Under the pieces are notes generated by a model that worked only from the letters and a program-made list of their open reading frames with translations, made no database searches and was not told the origin of the DNA. A program made the translations under genes and the position numbers. From NCBI RefSeq assembly GCF_036246005.1, contig NZ_CP109171.1, positions 7,800,001 to 7,864,000 of the forward strand: 64,000 nt of DNA, given 5' to 3'. This DNA comes from Streptomyces sp. NBC_01723. GTDB taxonomy: Bacteria; Actinomycetota; Actinomycetes; Streptomycetales; Streptomycetaceae. Below are positions 59,305-64,000 of the stretch, in pieces. Within the stretch, counting starts at the first letter, position 1, and every line of letters starts with the position of its first letter.

Positions 59305-59787
59305 ATGCTGATCAGGGAAGCCGCCCCCGGCGACTGGCCGCGCATCTGGCCCTTCTGGCACCGCATCGTCGCCGCCGGCGAGACCTACGCCTGGGACCGG
59401 GACACGTCCGAGGAGGACGCCCGGTCCCTGTGGATGAACCCCGCCAAACGCGTCTACGTCGCCGAGAACGACAGCGGCGCCGTCGTCGCCTCCGCCTACC
59501 TCACTCCCAACTACGGGGGCCCCGCCGCCCGCGTCGCCAACGCCGGCTTCATGGTCGACCCGGACCGGGCCGGCCGCGGTACCGGCCGGGCCCTGGCCGA
59601 ACACGTCCTGGCCGCCGCCCGCGCCGAGGGGTACCGGGGCATGGTCTTCAACGCCGTCGTCGAGACCAACCCCGCCGTGCGGCTGTGGACCTCGCTGGGC
59701 TTCACGATCCTGGGCACCGTGCCGGACGCCTTCGACCACCCGCGCCACGGCCTGGTCGGCCTGCACATCATGCACCGCGCCCTGTAG
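59305..59787 (+). CDS. GNAT N-acetyltransferase
   Basis: 160 aa. IREAAPGDWPRIWPFWHRIVAAGETYAWDRDTSEEDAR at the start, ANAGFMVDPDRAGRGTGRALAEHVLAAARAEGYRGMVFNAVVETNPAVRLWTSLGFTILGTVPDAF with the acetyl-CoA loop R-x-x-G-R-G-T-G-R. The pattern is like phosphinothricin/L-methionine-sulfoximine acetyltransferase relatives, but several residues differ, so substrate is open. ATG at 59305 has no strong ribosome binding site. A hairpin follows the stop directly. Confidence 0.92.
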   Translation: MLIREAAPGDWPRIWPFWHRIVAAGETYAWDRDTSEEDARSLWMNPAKRVYVAENDSGAVVASAYLTPNYGGPAARVANAGFMVDPDRAGRGTGRALAEHVLAAARAEGYRGMVFNAVVETNPAVRLWTSLGFTILGTVPDAFDHPRHGLVGLHIMHRAL

Positions 59788-59817
59788 CCCGGTGGACCGC
59801 CCCGTCACTCCACCGGG
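59788..59817. terminator. Hairpin between convergent GNAT and amidase genes
   Basis: CCCGGTGGA (59788-59796) pairs perfectly with TCCACCGGG (59809-59817). It starts at the base after the GNAT stop and overlaps the last codons of the amidase gene, serving both directions. Confidence 0.7.
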
Positions 59818-61148
59818 GCCGTCCGCCGCCAGGGCCGCAGCGCCTCGATCCGCTCCGCCAGCTCCAGCAGCGCCGCCTCCGACCCGGGACGCCCGGCCAA
59901 CTGGACGGCGCAGGGGGCGCCCGACGGCAGGGAGCCGACCGGCACCGTCATCGCGGGCCAGCCGGTGAGGTTCCACGGCGGAGTGAAGGGCGAGTACGCC
60001 GAGTTGGCGGCGATGTTGCGCAGCCAGCCCCGCTCGTGCCAAGGGCCCGCCTTGGGGGAGCGGCGGGCCAGCGCGGGCGTGAGCAGGACGTCGTACTCCG
60101 CGAAGAAGGGCTCCAGGCGCCCGCGCAGCGCGTCACGGGCCGCGCCGGTGGTGACCCTGCGGACGAAGGGCCGCCCGAGAGCCGCGTGCACCCGGGTGCG
60201 CCGGGCCAGCCGCCGCCGGTCGAGGTTGCGGGCGTCCACCGACGTACCCGCCGTCCAGTGGGTGAGCGCGGTCACGCTGAGCGACGCCGGATAGGACGGG
60301 TCCGCCCGCCGCACCAGGTGCCCCGCCCGCATCAGCACCCCGGCAGCCTCCCGGACGGCGTCCGCGTAGGGGCGGGAGACGGTGACACCCGCCAGGGGGC
60401 TGCGCAGGGAGGCGGCGACGCGCAGGGCGCCGGAGTCCGCCCGGCGGGGCGCGGAGGTGTCCGCGAGGACGGCGAACATGAGGCGGGCGTCCTCGACGGT
60501 GGTGGCCAGCGGCCCGTTCTCGGACATGCCGAACCAGTCGCCCTCGCCGATGCCGGCCGGCACCACGCCGTGGCCCGGCTTGAGGGTGACCAGACCGCAG
60601 TTGGCCGCCGGTATCCGCAGCGAACCCATGCCGTCGTTGCCCAGCGCGAGCGGCACCATCCCGGCGGCGACCGCGGCGGCGCTCCCTCCCGAGGAACCGC
60701 CCGCTGAGCGGGCCGGGTCCCACGGGTTGCGGACCGTGCCGTGCACGCCTTCGCTGGTGCCGAACACGCACAGCTCGGGCACGTTGGTCAGGCCCACCAC
60801 CACCGCGCCGGCCGCCCGCAGCCGCGCGACGGTGACGTGGTCGGCCCCGGCCGGCGTGTCCGGGGTCGCCGCCGAGCCGACCCGGGTGGACTCGCCGCGC
60901 ACCGCGAGATTGTCCTTGACCGCCACCGGTACGCCGGCCAGCGGCAGTTCGCCGAGATCTCCCCGGGCCCCGGTCTCCTCGGCCTCGGCGAGCGCCGCCT
61001 CGGCGCGCACCGTGCGGAAGGCGCCGACGCGGCCGTCGAGCCGCTCGATCACGGCCAGGTGCTCCGCCACCACCTCGCGGGGGGTGGTCCGCTTCTCGCG
61101 GACGGCGGCGGCGATCTCTGCGGCGGTGCGGCCTGCCCAGTCGGTCAC
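59805..61148 (-). CDS. Amidase-signature family hydrolase
   Basis: 447 aa. VAVKDN (Lys78), SAGGSSGGSAAAVAAG with the cis-Ser at about 152-153 and GNDGMGSLRIPA with nucleophile Ser176 form the Ser-cisSer-Lys triad. FAEYDVLLTPAL and NLTGWPAMTVPVG are later conserved blocks. The spacing is as in AtzF/GatA relatives, but no GatB or GatC is present, so this is a free-standing amidase. Substrate unknown. Upstream 112 bp to the LacI gene on the same strand hold no feature I recognise. Confidence 0.95.
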   Translation of the reverse strand: MTDWAGRTAAEIAAAVREKRTTPREVVAEHLAVIERLDGRVGAFRTVRAEAALAEAEETGARGDLGELPLAGVPVAVKDNLAVRGESTRVGSAATPDTPAGADHVTVARLRAAGAVVVGLTNVPELCVFGTSEGVHGTVRNPWDPARSAGGSSGGSAAAVAAGMVPLALGNDGMGSLRIPAANCGLVTLKPGHGVVPAGIGEGDWFGMSENGPLATTVEDARLMFAVLADTSAPRRADSGALRVAASLRSPLAGVTVSRPYADAVREAAGVLMRAGHLVRRADPSYPASLSVTALTHWTAGTSVDARNLDRRRLARRTRVHAALGRPFVRRVTTGAARDALRGRLEPFFAEYDVLLTPALARRSPKAGPWHERGWLRNIAANSAYSPFTPPWNLTGWPAMTVPVGSLPSGAPCAVQLAGRPGSEAALLELAERIEALRPWRRTAPVE

Positions 61149-61260
61149 GAGGGCTCCTCGGGGTGCGGTGGAACGGGATTACCGGCGAGTACGCAGACAG
61201 CACTCTGCCCCTCCGTCCACCTCCGCGTCGAGGCCCCGGCGCAACCCCGGGCCGCCCGGC

Positions 61261-62307
61261 TCAGGACGACCGGGCCGGGCCCGTGCTGTCCCGCTCGATC
61301 AGCCGCGGCACCGGCACCCGCACCGTGCGGGCCGGGCCGCCGTCCAGCAGGGCGGTCAGCTCGGTCGCCGCCGTCCGGCCGAACTCCACGCTGTCCCGGG
61401 AGAGGGCGGACAGCCACGGCTTGACCATGCGGCACAGCGCCGAGTCCTCCCAGGCCACCACGGACACGTCGGCCGGCACCGAGAACCCCAGCTCGGCCGC
61501 GGCGGCGACCCCGGCGACGGCCATCACGTCGTTGTCGTAGATCAGCGCGGTCGGCGCGGCGGGGGCCTCCAGGACCCGGCGGGTCACGGCGGCGCCCTCC
61601 GCGTCGGAGTAGTCGGTGGTCACCGACTCGACCTCGGTCAGGCCCCGCCGCCCGGCCTCGGCCCGCAGGGCACGGATCCGTCGCTCGGTGTGGGCGAGGC
61701 CGGGCAGACCGGCGATGTGCGCGATCCGCCGGTGGCCGAGCGCGTACAGCCCGTCCACCAGCGCGGCCATCGCGCCCGCGTCGTCCGCCCACACCGTCGA
61801 CAGTCCCGGATGGCGTTCGTCCGGCGCGCCGCCGATCACCACGGCGGGCAGCCCGAGTCCGTCGAGCAGGTCGGGGCGCGGATCGTCGGTGCGCGGGTCG
61901 ACCACCAGGACGCCGTCCACCCGGTGTTCGGCCCACCAGCGCCGGTAGACCGCGCACTCGTCCTCGACGTCCCGCGCCACCTGGAACAGCAGGCCCAGAT
62001 GACGCCGCGCCAGCACCTCCTGGATGCCGGAGACCAGTTGCAGGAAGAAGGAGTCCACGCCCAGGGTGTGCGCGGGCCGGGCCAGTACGAAGCCGACGGT
62101 CGCCGCGCCCTCCCCGGACAGCGCCCGTGCGGCCGTGCTGGGCCGCCAGCCGAGTTGTTCGGCGACCCGGCGGACCCGGTCCCGGGTGATCTCGGAGACC
62201 CCCGGCCGGTCGTTCAGCGCGAACGAGACCGCGCTCTCGGATACCCCGGCCCGCCGAGCGATGTCCTTCATCGTCGGCCGGCGCGCGGCGGGCCGCTTGG
62301 CCGGCAT
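61261..62307 (-). CDS. LacI family transcriptional repressor of sugar uptake
   Basis: 348 aa. TMKDIARRAGVSESAVSFALNDRPGVSEITRDRV (about 12-45) is the LacI HTH, LGWRPSTAARALSG the hinge helix, followed by a periplasmic-binding-like effector domain (VDGVLVVDP, GHRRIAHIAGLPG, DVMAVAGVAAAAELGFSVPADVSVVAWEDS). It is divergent from a sugar ABC importer operon and the 242 bp between them hold AGCGC-centred operator-like sites (62363-62462). It should repress the importer in the absence of its sugar. Confidence 0.95.
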   Translation of the reverse strand: MPAKRPAARRPTMKDIARRAGVSESAVSFALNDRPGVSEITRDRVRRVAEQLGWRPSTAARALSGEGAATVGFVLARPAHTLGVDSFFLQLVSGIQEVLARRHLGLLFQVARDVEDECAVYRRWWAEHRVDGVLVVDPRTDDPRPDLLDGLGLPAVVIGGAPDERHPGLSTVWADDAGAMAALVDGLYALGHRRIAHIAGLPGLAHTERRIRALRAEAGRRGLTEVESVTTDYSDAEGAAVTRRVLEAPAAPTALIYDNDVMAVAGVAAAAELGFSVPADVSVVAWEDSALCRMVKPWLSALSRDSVEFGRTAATELTALLDGGPARTVRVPVPRLIERDSTGPARSS

Positions 62308-62362
62308 GCGCGCTCCCTTCTTCGGAACGTGAACGAAAGCGCCTTCTGGTCAGGGCAAGCTA

Positions 62363-62462
62363 AAGCGCTTGAGTGAAAAGATCCTAAAGCGCATTAGTCG
62401 AATCTGCCAAGTGGTTCTGTGCACCGCTCTGACCTGGACTAATGTCGCCTCAATCGCATTAG
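62363..62462. promoter_or_regulatory. Three LacI-type operator-like sites upstream of the sugar ABC operon
   Basis: AAGCGCTT (62363-62370) is a perfect palindrome; CTAAAGCGCATTAG (62384-62397) is nearly one, with CTAA/TTAG ends; and CAATCGCATTAG (62451-62462) repeats the right half. The central CG is typical of LacI-family operators. The last site lies about 90 bp before the importer start, suitable for covering its promoter. This region is also locally AT-rich. Confidence 0.7.
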
Positions 62463-62549
62463 TTCCCGTGAATCCATTGACTTTCCCCGAACGCGCCGTG
62501 CATGGTCGCTGCCATCCAGCCGCCGACGTCCTTCAGGAGACGTGTCACC

Positions 62550-63842
62550 GTGCCCACCTCGCGCAGAACATTCGCCGTCGCCGCCGTCGCCGCCCTCGTC
62601 CTCCCGCTCAGTGCCTGCGGTTCCGGAGGTGACGGCGGGGGCTCGACCGACGCCTCGGGCAAGGTCGAGGGCGACATCACCTTCCAGACCTGGAACCTGC
62701 GGGCCAACTTCAAGCCCTACTTCGAGGACCTGATCGCCGACTTCGAGAAGAAGTACCCGGGCACCGAGGTCAAGTGGGTCGACCAGCCCGGCGAGGGCTA
62801 CGCCGACAAGATCAGCGCCGACGCCGCCGGCGGCACCCTGCCCGACGTCGTCAACGTCTCCCCGGACCTCGTCGCCCCGCTCGCCAAGGCGGGCCTCGCC
62901 CTCGACCTGGACAAGGCCGCCGGCCAGTACGAGAAGGAGTACCTGGAGGGCGCCTGGGCCAGCCACCGGATACCGGGCATGGAGGGCACGTACGCCTTCC
63001 CCTGGTACCTCAACACCGGCCCGCTCTTCTACAACAAGTCCCTCTTCGAGAAGGCCGGACTCGACCCCGAGCAGCCGCCGAAGACGTACGACGAGGTCTT
63101 CGACGCCGCACTGAGGATCGCGGACAAGACCGGCGGCGACGTCGCCACGCTCGCCAACGTCCCCACCATCGAGGACTTCGGCCGCTACGGCGTACCGCTG
63201 ATGAACAAGGAGGGCACCGCCTTCACGTTCAACGACGCCAAGGGCGTCCAGCTCCTCACCCGGTACAAGGAGCTGTACGAGGCCAAGGCGCTCGACTCAC
63301 AGGCGCTGACCGCCACCCCCGAGTCCTCGGGCAAGAAGTTCCTCACCGGGGCCGTGGCGATGAACCCGGGCAGCGCGCTCGACCTCGCCAACTTCAAGAA
63401 GCAGGCGCCGAACCTGTACAAGAACATCGGCATCACCGACCAGATCACCAGCACCGGCCACGTCAACATGTACGTGATGGGCCTGATGGTGAACGCGCAG
63501 AGCCAGCGCAAGCCCGCCGCGGTGGCCTTCGCGCACTTCGTCACCGACGCCGCGCACCAGATGTCGTTCGCCAAGCAGGTCGCCATCTTCCCGAGCACCG
63601 CCGGTTCCCTGGACGACCCGTACTTCACCAAGGAGGACGGCACCGACGAGACCCGTGTCCGCGTCGCCGCCGCCAAGTCGCTGAAGGACGCGGTCAACTA
63701 CACGCCGGTGCTGTTCAGCGAGCAGATGAAGACCGAGCTGCGCAACGAGGTCGCCAAGGCGCTCCAGGGCAAGCAGAGCCCCGAGGAGGCCCTGGACAAC
63801 GCTGTCAAGGCGTGCGACCGGCTCCTCCAGCAGCAGGGCTGA
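62550..63842 (+). CDS. Sugar ABC transporter substrate-binding lipoprotein
   Basis: 430 aa. The N-terminus is a lipoprotein signal (RRTFAVAAVAALVLPLSAC, lipidated Cys23) and the mature protein is a cluster-type B (MalE-like) binding protein: ITFQTWNLRANFKPYFEDLIADFEKKYPGTEVKWVDQPGEGY, LPDVVNVSPDL, FPWYLNTGPLFYNKSLFEKAGLDPEQPPKTYDEVF. The GTG at 62550 follows AGGAG by about 10 nt, a little long; an upstream ATG at 62502 would give an atypical N-terminus. First gene of the operon, 6 bp before the permease. Sugar not predictable by eye. Confidence 0.94.
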   Translation: MPTSRRTFAVAAVAALVLPLSACGSGGDGGGSTDASGKVEGDITFQTWNLRANFKPYFEDLIADFEKKYPGTEVKWVDQPGEGYADKISADAAGGTLPDVVNVSPDLVAPLAKAGLALDLDKAAGQYEKEYLEGAWASHRIPGMEGTYAFPWYLNTGPLFYNKSLFEKAGLDPEQPPKTYDEVFDAALRIADKTGGDVATLANVPTIEDFGRYGVPLMNKEGTAFTFNDAKGVQLLTRYKELYEAKALDSQALTATPESSGKKFLTGAVAMNPGSALDLANFKKQAPNLYKNIGITDQITSTGHVNMYVMGLMVNAQSQRKPAAVAFAHFVTDAAHQMSFAKQVAIFPSTAGSLDDPYFTKEDGTDETRVRVAAAKSLKDAVNYTPVLFSEQMKTELRNEVAKALQGKQSPEEALDNAVKACDRLLQQQG

Positions 63843-63848
63843 GACGTC

Positions 63849-64000
63849 ATGGCGAGTCCCACCGTCACCGGCACCCGACGTGTACGGCGCCAACTGCCTT
63901 CCAGCCCCTGGCTGTTCGCCGCCCCCGGGCTGCTGATCACCGGCGCGTTCATCCTCTACCCGTTCGTCTCGACGCTCGTCAACTCCTTCACCGACCGCCG
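63849..64000 (+). CDS. Sugar ABC transporter permease (3' end outside window)
   Basis: Only the first 50 codons are present. ATG at 63849; a basic cytoplasmic N-terminus (RRVRRQLPSSPW) and the first transmembrane helix with LFAAPGLLITGAFILYPFVSTLVNSFTD, the standard opening of MalF/UgpA-type permeases. Co-transcribed with the binding-protein gene. Confidence 0.92.
   Translation, partial: MASPTVTGTRRVRRQLPSSPWLFAAPGLLITGAFILYPFVSTLVNSFTDR

Overview
The window reads as a stretch of a Streptomyces (or very close actinomycete) chromosome. GC is very high, most codons end in G or C, GTG and TTG starts are common, Shine-Dalgarno sites are strong, and several proteins match Streptomyces families down to residue numbering. 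For example, the GH10 xylanase has a 41-residue leader and catalytic Glu169 and Glu277, which equal E128 and E236 of mature S. lividans XlnA. From memory, the run of WS/DGAT, glycogen genes, an Rpf-LysM-M23 protein and gnd resembles the SCO0958 to SCO0975 arm region of S. coelicolor. I could not check that.

Region 1 (1-21.7 kb) is the end of a nonribosomal peptide cluster. A giant NRPS enters the window in mid-condensation-domain and carries five adenylation modules, (C)-A-T / C-A-T / C*-A-T / C-A-T / C*-A-T-TE, where C* is a dual epimerisation/condensation-type domain with HHxxxDH. Modules 2-3 and 4-5 are a 6.4-kb tandem duplication, and the adenylation domains of modules 3 and 5 lie in a 1,688-bp stretch that appears identical. 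A SAM methyltransferase, a StrR-type ParB-fold regulator and a PadR / ABC ATPase / FtsX-type permease operon follow as likely modification, regulation and export or resistance functions.

Region 2 (21.8-31.1 kb) holds small redox and regulatory genes: an aldo/keto reductase and epimerase divergent from a LysR gene, a TetR gene divergent from an SCO6745-like gene, a small exported protein, decayed Ku and CocE/NonD remnants, a DUF72 protein, a zinc dehydrogenase and two small hydrophilic proteins, one with a good SigB-type promoter.

Region 3 (31.5-35.3 kb) is an arabinoxylan unit: a GH62 arabinofuranosidase divergent from a GH10 xylanase, both secreted and both with ricin-type CBM13 modules, sharing a 726-bp intergenic region with GAAA/TTTC palindromes.

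Region 4 (35.4-40.3 kb) is the most suggestive accessory segment. A truncated copy of the panD 5' end with its leader lies 4.4 kb upstream of the intact panD. Between the two sit an AbiE-like toxin-antitoxin pair, an unrecognised small gene and an unrecognised 462-aa protein.

Region 5 (40.3-49.9 kb) runs from a GNAT protein, an Asp/Glu racemase-like protein, gnd, a resuscitation-promoting-factor/M23 cell-wall hydrolase, a DMT-type transporter and a (2Fe-2S) FhuF-like protein with a 15-bp minisatellite to glgA and glgC. Region 6 (50-64 kb) carries a secreted GH2/GH92 pair, a wax-ester synthase/DGAT, an unusual zinc-finger SDR, a degenerate HD-like protein, a 58-aa ORF, a GNAT protein, an amidase, and a LacI repressor divergent from a sugar ABC importer that runs off the end of the window. 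I saw no rRNA, tRNA, CRISPR array or intact transposon.
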